Counted from the first letter of the stretch, positions 51,516-60,883 are shown. The stretch: DNA of 64,000 nt from an uncultured Flavobacteriales bacterium (GCA_905479325.1 CAJQLW010000011.1:1-64000), one strand, 5' to 3'. The notes: generated by a model not told the origin, from the letters alone. Program-made: numbers and translations.

Positions 51516-52622
51516 ATGAAAGATGTTTTAGATAGACAAGAACTAGCGGTTGATATGAATCCGGTTATTTCTAAGATGTTCAACACCGAACATGAGCAAG
51601 TTGTTTTTTGCCAAGATAAGGCAAGCGGGTTAAAAGCAATTATTGCAATTCACAACACCACATTAGGACCTGCATTGGGTGGAACAAGAATGTGGAATTA
51701 CAACAATGAAGTGGAGGCGTTAAACGATGTTTTGCGTCTTTCAAGAGGGATGACTTTTAAAGCATCAATTAGCGGATTGAATTTAGGAGGAGGAAAAGCA
51801 GTTATAATTGGCGATACATACACTCAAAAATCAGAAGCACTTTTCAGAAGATTTGGAAAATTTGTAGAAAGCTTAAGCGGAAAGTACATTACCGCAGAAG
51901 ATGTCGGTATTTCCCCAAAAGACATGGAATGGGTAAACATGGAAACGAAACACGTGAGTGGTTTGCCTAAGACACTTGGCGGAAGTGGAGACCCTTCTCC
52001 GGTAACGGCGTATGGAGTTTACATGGGTATGAAAGCTACTGCAAAGAAACAATTTGGTTCAGATTCATTAGGATGCAAGAAAGTAGTTGTGCAAGGAGTT
52101 GGTCATGTTGGTGAAACCTTGGTGAAACATTTGTCGAACGAAGGTGCTTTGGTAACCATTGCAGACATTAACCAAGAAAGAGTTGCAAGAATAGCGAAGG
52201 AATTCGGAACTCAGGTTGTTGAAGGAGACGCAATTTACGATGTTGATATGGATATTTATGCTCCATGTGCACTTGGTGCAACCTTGAATGACAATACCAT
52301 TGAGCGACTAAAATGTAGTGTGGTTGCCGGTGCAGCGAATAATCAACTTCAAGATGAAATTGTTCACGGTAGAAGATTAATGGAGAAGGGAATTTTATAC
52401 GCTCCAGATTTCTTGATCAATGCAGGTGGTTTAATTAACGTTTACCGTGAGGTTGTTGGTATTTCAGAAGCAAGAGCTATGGAATTGACTGAAAATATTT
52501 ACCAAACTACAGGCGATATTTTTACCAAGTCAGATGCAAGTGGCGTAACACCGCAAGAAGCAGCTATGGTAATAGCACAAAATAGAATAGAAGCAATAGC
52601 AAAAATCAAAAGTGTACTCTAG
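51516..52622 (+). CDS. Glu/Leu/Phe/Val dehydrogenase
   Basis: This is an NAD-dependent amino-acid dehydrogenase of the leucine/valine/phenylalanine group, catalysing reversible oxidative deamination of branched-chain amino acids. The 368 residues show the substrate-binding GPALGGTRMWNY and MTFKASISGLNLGGGKAVI (with catalytic Lys), then a Rossmann domain with VVVQGVGHVGETLVKHL (about 193-209). It is about 10 residues longer than classic LeuDH. It feeds branched-chain fatty acid synthesis, which fits Bacteroidota lipids. Followed by nusB at a three-base gap. Confidence 0.93.
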   Translation: MKDVLDRQELAVDMNPVISKMFNTEHEQVVFCQDKASGLKAIIAIHNTTLGPALGGTRMWNYNNEVEALNDVLRLSRGMTFKASISGLNLGGGKAVIIGDTYTQKSEALFRRFGKFVESLSGKYITAEDVGISPKDMEWVNMETKHVSGLPKTLGGSGDPSPVTAYGVYMGMKATAKKQFGSDSLGCKKVVVQGVGHVGETLVKHLSNEGALVTIADINQERVARIAKEFGTQVVEGDAIYDVDMDIYAPCALGATLNDNTIERLKCSVVAGAANNQLQDEIVHGRRLMEKGILYAPDFLINAGGLINVYREVVGISEARAMELTENIYQTTGDIFTKSDASGVTPQEAAMVIAQNRIEAIAKIKSVL

Positions 52623-52625
52623 TAA

Positions 52626-53570
52626 ATGCTAAATAGAAGAATACTTCGAGTTAAGGTCTTACAATCGTTATACGCTTACTTTCAGTCAGATGGTTCTGAT
52701 TTGGCGAAGGCTGAAAAGTCTTTGAAAATGAGCATTGAAAGAGTGTATGAATTATACTTACACTACCTGATTTTACCCGTCGAATTGGCAAATGCTGCTG
52801 AGGTTCAAATGGAAGAATCGAGAAATAAAGCCTTACCAACCGAAGAAGATAAAAATCCGAATAGAAAGTTTGTAGACAGCTTTTTAGTTGAAGCGCTAAG
52901 AACTAACCCTGCATTGCAGCGAAAGGTTACCGATTATAAGGTATCTTGGAGTGCAGATACAGATTTAGTTAGAAAACTTTGGAAGAAGTTAAAAGATAGC
53001 AAGTTGTATCAAGACTTTTTGGAGGAAGAAGATAATTCAGCTTCTCACAGAAAGTTTGTTGAGAAAATCTACAGTCAGTTTATTTTAGACAATGATGACT
53101 TCTACTCTCACTTTCAGGAAAGAAGTATTTTTTGGGATTTTGAAGACAGTGACTATTGCATTAACATGGCGATTCGTTACGTTGGAAAAATTAAATCTAC
53201 CGAGAAGTACAAGCCTTTGCCAGAAATGTATAAGGATCCTGAAGAGGATGATCGTTTCGTGAAAAATTTGTTCCGCAAGGCAATTAACAATAATAAAGAG
53301 AACTCCAAGCTTATTGAAGATAAAACTCAAAATTGGGAAGTTGAGCGAATTGCAGTAATGGATGTTTTGCTGATGAAAATGGCGATTACTGAATTCTTAA
53401 ATTTCTCTTCGATTCCTGTAAAGGTAACCATGAATGAATACATTGAGTTGTCGAAACAATTCAGTACTCAGAAGAGTAAAATATTTATTAACGGAGTTTT
53501 AGATAAGCTTTTAGCTGAATTTAAAAGAGAAGATAAACTTAAAAAGACCGGAAGAGGTTTAATGCAATAA
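52626..53570 (+). CDS. nusB: Transcription antitermination factor NusB (long Bacteroidota form)
   Basis: NusB binds boxA RNA with S10 to prevent premature termination in rRNA operons. The 314-residue protein is twice the E. coli length: the core NusB helices are split between the N-terminus (MLNRRILRVKVLQSLYAYFQSDGSD) and the C-terminus (about 215-300, VERIAVMDVLLMKMAITEFLNFSSIPVKVTMNEYIELSKQFST), with a long helical insert between. This extended form is usual in Bacteroidota. It heads a chain of closely spaced genes: nusB, DUF1573, yajC, YbbR-like, coaE. Confidence 0.93.
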   Translation: MLNRRILRVKVLQSLYAYFQSDGSDLAKAEKSLKMSIERVYELYLHYLILPVELANAAEVQMEESRNKALPTEEDKNPNRKFVDSFLVEALRTNPALQRKVTDYKVSWSADTDLVRKLWKKLKDSKLYQDFLEEEDNSASHRKFVEKIYSQFILDNDDFYSHFQERSIFWDFEDSDYCINMAIRYVGKIKSTEKYKPLPEMYKDPEEDDRFVKNLFRKAINNNKENSKLIEDKTQNWEVERIAVMDVLLMKMAITEFLNFSSIPVKVTMNEYIELSKQFSTQKSKIFINGVLDKLLAEFKREDKLKKTGRGLMQ

Positions 53571-53581
53571 AAACAAATACC

Positions 53582-54079
53582 ATGAAAAAAATAGCAATTT
53601 TCGCAATGAGCATTGCACTTGTAAGTTTAAGTGCTTGCACCAATGAAACAAAACAAGAAAATCAAGAGGCTGAAGTTTCAGTTGACTTAATCAACAACAA
53701 TGCAACTGCCGCAGATGGAGCAGTAACTGTGGATGCTGAAAATGCTCCGAAGTTTGAATTTGAAGAAGTTGTAATGCAATTTGGTGAAATTTCTCAAGGA
53801 GAGAAAGTAAAGCGCCTATTTAAATTCACCAACGTTGGAAAATCAAACTTGATTATTTCTGATGCAAAAGGAAGTTGTGGATGTACCGTTCCATTGTGGC
53901 CAAAAAATCCTATAGCTCCAGGCGAAGAAGGAGAAATTGAAGTAGTATTTGACAGTAACGGAAAGTCAGGTCATCAAAAGAAAACAGTTACATTAATAGC
54001 CAACACGGTTCCTAACACAATGGTACTTGCCATTGAAGGAGATATAATGGTTCCAGAAACACAAAACGCAGCGCAATAA
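53582..54079 (+). CDS. DUF1573 domain lipoprotein
   Basis: This is a 165-residue lipoprotein with lipobox LSAC, lipidated Cys19, and an acidic linker (about 20-58). The DUF1573 immunoglobulin-like domain covers about 62-155: [59 protein letters not shown], including the conserved S-C-G-C. Common in Bacteroidota and of unknown role; periplasmic or surface anchored. It starts 11 bases after nusB and its TAA overlaps the yajC start by one base. Confidence 0.9.
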   Translation: MKKIAIFAMSIALVSLSACTNETKQENQEAEVSVDLINNNATAADGAVTVDAENAPKFEFEEVVMQFGEISQGEKVKRLFKFTNVGKSNLIISDAKGSCGCTVPLWPKNPIAPGEEGEIEVVFDSNGKSGHQKKTVTLIANTVPNTMVLAIEGDIMVPETQNAAQ

Positions 54080-54408
54080 TGAAGTTACTTAGCATATTTT
54101 TAATGGCACCTGGAGCAGGTGGCGGAGGTATAATGGACTTTATTCCATTGATATTAATTATAGTAGTTTTTTACTTTTTCATGATTCGTCCGCAATTGAA
54201 GAAGCAAAAAGAAACGAAGAAGTTTAGAGAAAGTCTAGCAAAAGGAGATAAAGTAGTTACCATTGGAGGTGTTCATGGTAAAATTTCAGAATTGAAAGAA
54301 AACACCGTGATACTTGAAATTGCAAATGATATTAGAATCACAGTAGAGAAAGCTGCAATTTCTTCTGATTTTGCAACTGATTCAGGCATTTCGAGAACTG
54401 CAAAATAA
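54079..54408 (+). CDS. yajC: Preprotein translocase subunit YajC
   Basis: YajC is a small inner-membrane accessory of the Sec translocon, associated with SecDF. The 109-residue protein has a single transmembrane helix at about 18-35 ([19 protein letters not shown]), followed by the conserved [36 protein letters not shown]. Length is typical. Overlaps the DUF1573 gene by one base, so it is co-translated with it. Confidence 0.95.
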   Translation: MKLLSIFLMAPGAGGGGIMDFIPLILIIVVFYFFMIRPQLKKQKETKKFRESLAKGDKVVTIGGVHGKISELKENTVILEIANDIRITVEKAAISSDFATDSGISRTAK

Positions 54409-54452
54409 ATACAAGACTTAACTTTTGTATTTTCACAAAAAGCTAAAGTCAA

Positions 54453-55430
54453 GTGAAAAATAAAATCAAAAACTTAATTTTTGATTCAAATAAAGGGAAG
54501 ATTAAGCTCAATGAACGAGCTTCAATCTTCTTTTTTTGTTTGTTATTGGCTACCTTTTTTTGGTTTTTATCCTCTCTTTCTAAGCAGTATACCACCAACC
54601 TGACCATCCCTATTGAGTATACTTCATTTAACAAAGACTTTATTCTCGTAGAAGATCCAGTAGAGTATGTTGAAATTCAAGTTTCCGGAAATGGTTTTGA
54701 ATTACTCGGGGAGCAAATGAGTCTAAATAGAAATAGCATAACGGTGAACCTTTCCGAAGCGATGAGGTTGGGGAAAAACCGGTTTGGAATACCTACTTCT
54801 AAATTAAAAAATGAGATTTACGAATACTTGGATAAGGACATTCGTTTTGAAAGAATTACTTCAGATTCAATTCTTTTTAAAACAGACAAGCGAGTAATTC
54901 GGGAGTTAAAGGTAATTCCAAAAGTTGACCTTTCTTTTGAGAGCAGCTATAATTTAATGGGCGAAATTTCCTCCAATCCAAACTATGTTGAGGTTTCAGG
55001 TCCACAAGGTGAGTTAGACTCGCTGCAGTTCATTTCCACCGAAGTTATAACTCGAAGCGATGTGAACGATTCTTTGAACATCACGTATAGTTTTGCAAAA
55101 GATCAGCGATATCAATCATTGGACATCGTTCCAGATGAAATTTCTATTTTAGTGCCTGTCGATAAGTTTACCGAAAAATCCTTTGAGGTTCCTGTTACAT
55201 GGAACAAAGACATTTCAATTCGAACTTTTCCGAATAAAGTGAAGGTTGTTTTTCTTGTGCCATTGTCAAATTACGAGCAGTTAACGGAGCGAGATATTGA
55301 AGCTAAGGTTAATTTGGAAAAAGGTTATGAAAAAAAGAAAAGGTTGAAGATTACTGTTGAAGGTGTTCCATCGTTTGCAAAACTATTGCGCACTGAGCCT
55401 GAAAAAATTGAATTTATCATAAAAAAATAG
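54453..55430 (+). CDS. YbbR-domain (CdaR-like) membrane protein
   Basis: This 325-residue protein starts with GTG at 54453. A cytoplasmic N-terminus of about 20 residues is followed by a transmembrane helix (about 24-42, IFFFCLLLATFFWFLSSLS) and an extracytoplasmic part with three YbbR-type beta repeats (about 45-310). In Firmicutes YbbR (CdaR) regulates the di-adenylate cyclase CdaA; no cdaA gene is adjacent here, so that role is not supported by context. Placed between yajC and coaE, a common Bacteroidota order. Confidence 0.85.
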   Translation: MKNKIKNLIFDSNKGKIKLNERASIFFFCLLLATFFWFLSSLSKQYTTNLTIPIEYTSFNKDFILVEDPVEYVEIQVSGNGFELLGEQMSLNRNSITVNLSEAMRLGKNRFGIPTSKLKNEIYEYLDKDIRFERITSDSILFKTDKRVIRELKVIPKVDLSFESSYNLMGEISSNPNYVEVSGPQGELDSLQFISTEVITRSDVNDSLNITYSFAKDQRYQSLDIVPDEISILVPVDKFTEKSFEVPVTWNKDISIRTFPNKVKVVFLVPLSNYEQLTERDIEAKVNLEKGYEKKKRLKITVEGVPSFAKLLRTEPEKIEFIIKK

Positions 55431-55433
55431 CAT

Positions 55434-56045
55434 ATGTTGAAAGTAGGAATTACAGGTGGAATGGGAAGTGGTAAGTCAACAGTTTGTAATATTTTGAAAA
55501 ATCTTGGTGTACCAATTTTTACTTCAGATGATGTTGGAAAATACTTGTTAGACAACGATGATTATTTAAAGGATGAAATCAAAAGGACCTTTGATTCTGA
55601 TATGTATACATCTACAGGGAGGTTAGACAGAGAGCGAATGGCGAAACTGGTATTTAATAATCCAGATGAGTTACAAAGAATAAATGCTATTGTGCATCCA
55701 AGGGTGAAGGCCGAATTTGACAGTTGGTGTAAAAAGAATGAGAAAAAGCCCTATGTGGTGAAAGAAGCAGCAATTCTTTTTGAAACAGGGAAGCATAAAG
55801 AAATGGATAAGATGGTCACTGTTTTTTGTCCAAAAGAAGAACGGATTAATAGGATTATTAAGCGCGACGAAGCGACCAAAGAAGACATTGAGAAACGAAT
55901 GATGCACCAATATTCAGATGCAGAAAGGAATGCGTTGGCCGATTTTATTATAATCAACGATGGAAAGGAAGACTTGCTGCCTCAAGTGATGGAGTTGCAC
56001 GAACTTTTGTTGAATGAATACACGAGGGTAAAAGCTCTTTTTTAA
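55434..56045 (+). CDS. coaE: Dephospho-CoA kinase
   Basis: CoaE phosphorylates dephospho-CoA, the last step of coenzyme A synthesis. The 203 residues match the family norm. P-loop GGMGSGKSTVC is at about 8-18, and the CoA-binding and lid segments are visible as FTSDDVGKYLL, GRLDRERMAKLVF and IIKRDEATKEDIEKRMMHQYSDAERNALADFIIINDG. It begins three bases after the YbbR-like gene and overlaps the convergent Sua5-family gene by four bases. Confidence 0.95.
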   Translation: MLKVGITGGMGSGKSTVCNILKNLGVPIFTSDDVGKYLLDNDDYLKDEIKRTFDSDMYTSTGRLDRERMAKLVFNNPDELQRINAIVHPRVKAEFDSWCKKNEKKPYVVKEAAILFETGKHKEMDKMVTVFCPKEERINRIIKRDEATKEDIEKRMMHQYSDAERNALADFIIINDGKEDLLPQVMELHELLLNEYTRVKALF

Positions 56046-56656
56046 TCGTCCAACTCTCTAATGCCTTGGCGAATAATCTCAGGGTAACCGGCAGTTAAAT
56101 CGACAACAGTAGAAGCTTCATTGTTTCCAAAACCTCCATCAATTACTAGATCCACTTGGTCTTGGTACTTTTCGTAAATTAATTCAGGATCAGTAGTATA
56201 TTCTATTACTTCATCGTCATCATGAACAGAGGTAGAAATAATAGGAATTCCAAAATGTTGAACAATTGACCTGCAAATTTCATTGTCGGGGATTCGAATT
56301 CCTAACGTTCTTTTTTTGTTTTTGAATAGCTTTGGAATGCTATTGTTTGCCTCTAAAATAAAAGTAAACGGACCCGGAAGGTTTCGTTTTAAAAGCTTGA
56401 AAGTAGCAGAGTCAAACTGCTTGGTATATTCTGAAATGTGACTAAGGTCATAGAAAACAAATGAAAAGTCGGCCTTATCTGCTTTCACTCCTTTTATTTT
56501 CGCTACTCTATCTATGGCTTCTCGGTTATTAATGTCGCAGCCAATAGCATAAACCGTATCGGTAGGGTAAATAATAACCCCTCCGGCTTGAAGGCATTCT
56601 GAAATGCGCTTTAAGTCTCGAGGGTTGGTATGATCTGAATAAAGCTTTAACAGCAT
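56042..56656 (-). CDS. L-threonylcarbamoyladenylate synthase (Sua5/YciO/YrdC family)
   Basis: This 204-residue protein of the YrdC-like fold makes threonylcarbamoyl-AMP for the t6A37 tRNA modification, or belongs to the related YciO group. Seen: GGVIIYPTDTVYAIGCDINN (about 25-44), the Lys/Arg pocket around RVAKIKGVKADKADFSF, GPFTFILEA and ISTSVHDDDEV. The KRxxxKP-type motif of TsaC proper is altered (KIKGVKADK), and the end reads DLTAGYPEIIRQG; the group YciO is therefore possible. One base overlaps the transaldolase gene. Confidence 0.82.
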   Translation of the reverse strand: MLLKLYSDHTNPRDLKRISECLQAGGVIIYPTDTVYAIGCDINNREAIDRVAKIKGVKADKADFSFVFYDLSHISEYTKQFDSATFKLLKRNLPGPFTFILEANNSIPKLFKNKKRTLGIRIPDNEICRSIVQHFGIPIISTSVHDDDEVIEYTTDPELIYEKYQDQVDLVIDGGFGNNEASTVVDLTAGYPEIIRQGIRELDD

Positions 56657-57312
56657 TATTTATTAGATTTTTCGTGGTCTGCTAAAAATTGAGCTAAACC
56701 AATGTCGGTTAATGGGTGCTTTAACAATGCTGTAATTGCACTTAATGGACCGGTCATAACATCTGCTCCAATTTTTGCGCAATTAATAATGTGCATTGGA
56801 TGACGGATGGATGCTGCAAGAATTTCTGTTTCGTAGAAATAATTGTCATAAATTGTTCTAATTTCTTCAATAAGGTTTAGACCATCTGTTGAAACATCAT
56901 CCAGTCTTCCTAAAAAGGGAGAAACATAAGTAGCTCCAGCTTTTGCTGCTAGGAGAGCTTGTCCTGCACTAAAAATCAAAGTACAATTAGTTCTAATTCC
57001 TTTCGAAGAAAAGTATTTGATTGCCTTAATACCTTCTTTAATCATAGGTACTTTAACAACAATCTGCTCGTGAAGGGCAGCTAGAGCTTCACCTTCTCTT
57101 ACCATACCTTCAAAGTCGGTAGATATTACTTCAGCGCTAACATCGCCATCTACAATGTTGCAAATGTCAATGTAGTGTTGTTTCACTTTCTCATCACCAC
57201 TAATACCTTCTTTAGCCATAAGCGAAGGGTTGGTTGTAACACCATCTAAGATTCCCATGTCTTGGGCTTCTTTGATTTGGTCGAGATTAGCTGTGTCAAT
57301 AAAAAATTTCAT
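56656..57312 (-). CDS. Transaldolase/fructose-6-phosphate aldolase (Fsa/TalC type)
   Basis: This is a 218-residue small-type transaldolase (subfamily 3), a TIM barrel of the pentose phosphate pathway. Schiff-base Lys87 lies in [11 protein letters not shown]. Other conserved parts are [64 protein letters not shown] and SIRHPMHI. These short proteins are annotated either transaldolase or fructose-6-phosphate aldolase; sequence alone does not separate the two. Possibly co-transcribed with the Sua5-family gene. Confidence 0.93.
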   Translation of the reverse strand: MKFFIDTANLDQIKEAQDMGILDGVTTNPSLMAKEGISGDEKVKQHYIDICNIVDGDVSAEVISTDFEGMVREGEALAALHEQIVVKVPMIKEGIKAIKYFSSKGIRTNCTLIFSAGQALLAAKAGATYVSPFLGRLDDVSTDGLNLIEEIRTIYDNYFYETEILAASIRHPMHIINCAKIGADVMTGPLSAITALLKHPLTDIGLAQFLADHEKSNK

Positions 57313-57434
57313 TCAGTTCCTTTTTTAGTTTGTGCGAAGTTAAATAGGGGAGAAGGCCTGTGCAAATAAAGATTTGAACAAATATGATAGAATGTGAATT
57401 TCGTGGATTCAAGAAAAATAAAGGCACAAAAAAT

Positions 57435-57530
57435 GGGTAAGCTACTTACATCGCACCGCTACAACCATCTACCCTTGCTGTCTTCCGACCCTGGGGGATT
57501 CAATAGGAGCTGGTCGTATAAGACTTACCC
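57435..57530 (-). ncRNA. ffs: Signal recognition particle RNA (4.5S-like, small type)
   Basis: Read on the minus strand, GGGTAAG at the 5' end pairs with CTTACCC at the 3' end, enclosing a long hairpin. The apical part carries the SRP domain IV signature GGGTCGGAAGACAGCAAGG (about 57473-57491): the GGAAG and AGCA asymmetric-loop sequences that bind Ffh. The size (about 96 nucleotides) is that of the small bacterial SRP RNA. It guides membrane-protein ribosomes to the membrane with Ffh and FtsY. A promoter with both boxes lies directly upstream (57535-57566). Confidence 0.88.
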
Positions 57531-57534
57531 GCGG

Positions 57535-57566
57535 CAAAGGTAACAATACTTTTAATGAGAGGGCAA
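57535..57566 (-). promoter_or_regulatory. Promoter of the SRP RNA gene
   Basis: On the minus strand TTG (57564-57566), 21 bases, then TACCTTTG (57535-57542), four bases before the predicted mature 5' end GGGTAAG at 57530. This is the best-anchored promoter in the window and sets the box-to-start distance used for the other calls. Confidence 0.75.
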
Positions 57567-57606
57567 ATTATTTTAAATAAAATAGAGTGCTAGACCTTAG
57601 TTTTTC

Positions 57607-57614
57607 TATCTTTG
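57607..57614 (+). promoter_or_regulatory. -7 box of the DUF4199 gene
   Basis: TATCTTTG fits TAnnTTTG. The predicted start near 57619 gives an 18-base leader to ATG 57637 and excludes the longer TTG start at 57616. The -33 position has GTG, not TTG. Confidence 0.45.
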
Positions 57615-57636
57615 TTTGCAACCAAAAAAAAATACA

Positions 57637-58188
57637 ATGACTGAGACGACAAACTATGATATGAACCAACAGGAGCCTTCAAAAGTGAAGAGCGCGTTAA
57701 ATTTCGGAGCAATTTTAGGTCTGGTATTGTTGGTTATTAATCTTTCAAGCTATGTTTTTGAATTAGTAGAGAATAAATTATTCACCTTTTTAACTTGGGG
57801 TATAATTATCGGAGGAATCGTTTATGGGATTAAGAAGTTTAGAGATGGAGTACTTAAAGGATTCATATCATATGGCAGCGCATTAGGATATGGTGTGCTG
57901 ATAAGCTTATTTGCTTCAATTATTTCAAGTTTTGCAAGTTATTTGTATTTGAAATTTGTTGACGACTCTATATTATTGAGTTTGCTTGAAAAAGCCGAAA
58001 TAGAAATGATAGAGCAGGGTCAGCCTGAACAAGCCATCGAAATTGGTATGAAAGTTTCTGAAGCTATCTACTCTCCAATGGGGATGTTTTTGCTTGGAAT
58101 TTTAGCAACAACATTTATGGGGTTGATCATCTCATTAATTGCTGCAGCATTTTTGAAAAATGATCCTGACTCGTTTGAAAATTCTTAA
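57637..58188 (+). CDS. DUF4199 membrane protein
   Basis: This is a 183-residue Bacteroidota membrane protein. Four hydrophobic helices: about 20-42 (ALNFGAILGLVLLVINLSSYVF), 49-63, 80-105 and 148-172. A cytoplasmic or periplasmic loop lies between helices 3 and 4 (LYLKFVDDSILLSLLEKAEIEMIEQGQPEQAIEIG), as is typical for the family. DUF4199 genes are commonly found right upstream of the glycosyltransferase 2 gene that follows here, 12 bases on. Function unknown. The start is chosen from the -7 box position. Confidence 0.87.
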   Translation: MTETTNYDMNQQEPSKVKSALNFGAILGLVLLVINLSSYVFELVENKLFTFLTWGIIIGGIVYGIKKFRDGVLKGFISYGSALGYGVLISLFASIISSFASYLYLKFVDDSILLSLLEKAEIEMIEQGQPEQAIEIGMKVSEAIYSPMGMFLLGILATTFMGLIISLIAAAFLKNDPDSFENS

Positions 58189-58200
58189 GACTCACATTAC

Positions 58201-59157
58201 TTGAAAAAAGATATCTCCATAGTAATTCCACTTTTAAACGAGGAGGAGTCTCTTCCTGAATTAAACGAGTGGATTAAAAAAGTAATGACTGAAAACAACT
58301 TCAGTTATGAAGTGCTCTACATAGATGATGGTAGCACAGACCAATCTTGGTCAATTATTGAAGAATTGAACAAGAAGGATGATGCGGTAAAAGGAATTAA
58401 GTTCAGACGTAATTATGGCAAATCTGCGGCCCTAAATGTTGGCTTTGAAGCGACACAAGGTAATGTTGTGTTTACGATGGACGCCGATCTTCAAGATAGT
58501 CCTGAGGAACTGCCTGAGCTTTACAAGATGATAACCGAGCAAGGTTTTCACCTTGTGTCTGGATGGAAGAAAAAACGCTACGATCCTCTTTCTAAAACAA
58601 TTCCGACAAAATTATTTAACTGGGCAACCAGAAAAATGACAGGAATCCAATTGAATGATTTTAACTGTGGGTTAAAAGCCTATCAAAGTGAGGTAGTTAA
58701 AAACATTGAGGTGTACGGCGAAATGCATCGCTATATTCCAGCTATTGCAAAATGGGCGGGCTTTACTCGAATTACTGAAAAGGCTGTTGTTCACCAAGAA
58801 CGAAAATACGGAGTTACAAAGTTTGGCTTAGAGCGTTTTATCAATGGATTCCTAGATTTACTGTCAATCAATTTTGTAGGGAAGTTTGGAAAGCGACCGA
58901 TGCACTTTTTTGGAACTTTCGGCACACTCATGTTCTTTGTGGGTTTTGTAATGGTGTTGTACGTTTTGGGAGAAAAAATATTCTATTTATACGAAGGCGT
59001 TAAAGCTCCACTAGTAACAGATAAACCTCATTTTTATGTAGCTCTGACTTCTATGGTAATTGGTGTTCAACTATTCTTAGCGGGTTTCTTAGGCGAACTT
59101 TTGTCGCGTAATTCACCCAACAGAAACAACTATAAAATCGAAAAGGAGCTTGGGTAA
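58201..59157 (+). CDS. Glycosyltransferase family 2 (DPM/ArnC-like), membrane-bound
   Basis: This 318-residue enzyme starts with TTG at 58201. It has the GT-A domain at about 4-215: DISIVIPLLNEEESLPELNEW, YEVLYIDDGSTDQSW and the metal-binding FTMDADLQDSPEEL (about 91-104). Two transmembrane helices at about 235-260 and 275-300 anchor it. This is the polyprenyl-phosphate glycosyltransferase class that loads a sugar onto a lipid carrier for envelope glycan or LPS assembly. Operon: DUF4199, this, a GT4, gmhA and gmhB. Confidence 0.9.
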   Translation: MKKDISIVIPLLNEEESLPELNEWIKKVMTENNFSYEVLYIDDGSTDQSWSIIEELNKKDDAVKGIKFRRNYGKSAALNVGFEATQGNVVFTMDADLQDSPEELPELYKMITEQGFHLVSGWKKKRYDPLSKTIPTKLFNWATRKMTGIQLNDFNCGLKAYQSEVVKNIEVYGEMHRYIPAIAKWAGFTRITEKAVVHQERKYGVTKFGLERFINGFLDLLSINFVGKFGKRPMHFFGTFGTLMFFVGFVMVLYVLGEKIFYLYEGVKAPLVTDKPHFYVALTSMVIGVQLFLAGFLGELLSRNSPNRNNYKIEKELG

Positions 59158-60283
59158 TCAGCCAAAAAAGGTCGTTATTTTGGGAACAGCTTGGCCATTT
59201 AGAGGAGGTTTATCTGCTTATAATGAGCGACTGGCTAATGAATTAGAGAGCCAAGGAATGGCAACGGAAATTGTCACATTTACGGTGCAGTACCCGTCTA
59301 TTTTATTTCCCGGAAAAACCCAATACTCCGAAGAGCCTTCAACGTTTGAACCTATTCGACGAAAGTTAAGCAGCATTAACCCTATATCATGGTGGAGAAC
59401 TGCCAATTACATTAACGCACAGCAACCAGATTTAGTAATCACTCGATATTGGATTCCTTTTATGGGTCCTTGTTTGGGAACGGTTATTCGTTTGTTGAAT
59501 AAAAAAATTAAAGTTATTTGTTTGTTAGATAATGTTATACCGCACGAGAAGCGCATAGGAGATTCATTATTTACAAGCTATTTCGTAAAGCCAATTCAAA
59601 AATACGTTGCCATGAGTCAGTCCGTTATGGACGATTTATACTCATTTAAAAAGACGGCAAGTTGTGCCTTAAACCCACATCCAGTATTTGATAATTTTGG
59701 TGAAAAACTAGATCAAGCTGCAGCAAAGTCTGAACTGAATTTAGACGCCAATAACGACTACGTATTGTTTTTTGGGTTCATTCGAAGGTACAAGGGGTTA
59801 GATTTAGCAATTCGAGCATTTGCCGAATGGAAGGAGCGGCTGCCCAATAAAAAACTTTTAATTGCAGGTGAGTTTTACGGCGATGCTGAGTTTTATACTT
59901 CGATTGCTGAAGAATTAGGTATTAAAGATGATATAATTTGGCATACCGATTTCATACCAGACAGTAGAGTGAAGTACTATTTTTCAGCTTGTGATATTGT
60001 TTTGCAACCATATTATTCTGCCACACAAAGTGGGGTAACTCAAATAGCATATCAATTTGAAGTGCCCATGATTGTTACAAAAGTTGGAGGTTTACCTGAA
60101 TTGGTTGAGCACGGTAAAACGGGTTACTTGGTAGAGCAAGATCCGACGGATATAGCAAATCATTTGGTTCAGTTTTATGAAAAAGGAAGAGCAGCTTTTG
60201 ACGAAGATATGAAACGAGCAAAGGAACAATTCTCTTGGAAGAACTTGGTCAATAACTTTGTGAAGCTTTACCAAGAAAGTTAA
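59150..60283 (+). CDS. Glycosyltransferase family 4-like
   Basis: This is a 377-residue GT-B enzyme. The N-terminal acceptor domain begins KVVILGTAWPFRGGLSAYNERLANEL (about 7-32); the C-terminal donor domain has YVLFFGFIRRYKGLDLAIRAFAEW (about 203-226) and the nucleotide-sugar motif QPYYSATQSGVTQIAYQFEVPMIVTKVGGLPELVEHGKTGYLV (E near 320). Start is TTG at 59150 by its eight-base overlap with the previous gene; no closer ATG fits. It probably adds a sugar in the same surface-glycan pathway as its neighbours. Confidence 0.88.
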   Translation: MGNQPKKVVILGTAWPFRGGLSAYNERLANELESQGMATEIVTFTVQYPSILFPGKTQYSEEPSTFEPIRRKLSSINPISWWRTANYINAQQPDLVITRYWIPFMGPCLGTVIRLLNKKIKVICLLDNVIPHEKRIGDSLFTSYFVKPIQKYVAMSQSVMDDLYSFKKTASCALNPHPVFDNFGEKLDQAAAKSELNLDANNDYVLFFGFIRRYKGLDLAIRAFAEWKERLPNKKLLIAGEFYGDAEFYTSIAEELGIKDDIIWHTDFIPDSRVKYYFSACDIVLQPYYSATQSGVTQIAYQFEVPMIVTKVGGLPELVEHGKTGYLVEQDPTDIANHLVQFYEKGRAAFDEDMKRAKEQFSWKNLVNNFVKLYQES

Positions 60284-60295
60284 TACTTTTGAATC

Positions 60296-60883
60296 ATGAA
60301 CAATAAAAAGGAATTAATAGCGGAAACAATTGCGGCATCCATTGCCACGAAACAACGATTGTTGAGTTCTGATGAGCTACTTTCTAGAATTGAAGCGTTT
60401 GCGGAAACCTTAGTAAGCTGCTTTAACAACGACGGGAAAGTATTTTTTTGCGGAAATGGTGGATCTGCGGCAGATGCCCAGCACATTTCTGCGGAGTTAA
60501 CTGGCCGGTTTTATTTAGATAGAAAACCCTTGTACGCTGAGGCATTTCATGTTAATTCTTCATACATGACTGCTGTAGCGAATGATTATGGCTACGATAA
60601 GGTGTATAGTAGAATGGCAGAAGCTTGTTGCAGAAAAGGAGATGTTTTGGTCGGTATTTCAACAAGTGGGAACAGTACGAATATTATTGAAGCATTAAAA
60701 GTTGCTAAAAGTCAAGGGACTACAATAATCGGTATGACCGGTGAAACGGGTGGTAAAATGGCTGATTTGGTGGACGTTTTGATTAATGTTCCTTCTTCAG
60801 ATACTCCTAGAATTCAAGAAAGCCATATTTTGGTAGGGCATATTGTTTGCGACATTACAGAGAAAACACTTTTTGGTGAATAA
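60296..60883 (+). CDS. gmhA: Sedoheptulose 7-phosphate isomerase
   Basis: GmhA converts sedoheptulose 7-phosphate to D-glycero-D-manno-heptose 7-phosphate, the first step of ADP-heptose synthesis for LPS core. The 195-residue SIS-domain protein has FFCGNGGSAADAQHISAELTGRFY (about 54-77), GISTSGNSTNIIEALKVAKSQG and the C-terminal ESHILVGHIVCDITEK with catalytic His. Length is normal. Its GTGAATAA end overlaps the start of gmhB. Confidence 0.95.
   Translation: MNNKKELIAETIAASIATKQRLLSSDELLSRIEAFAETLVSCFNNDGKVFFCGNGGSAADAQHISAELTGRFYLDRKPLYAEAFHVNSSYMTAVANDYGYDKVYSRMAEACCRKGDVLVGISTSGNSTNIIEALKVAKSQGTTIIGMTGETGGKMADLVDVLINVPSSDTPRIQESHILVGHIVCDITEKTLFGE

Noticed and set aside
57313-57434. A tRNA or second small RNA beside the SRP RNA
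   Set aside because: No cloverleaf, CCA-type end or T-loop sequence could be found; the segment is plain AT-rich spacer.
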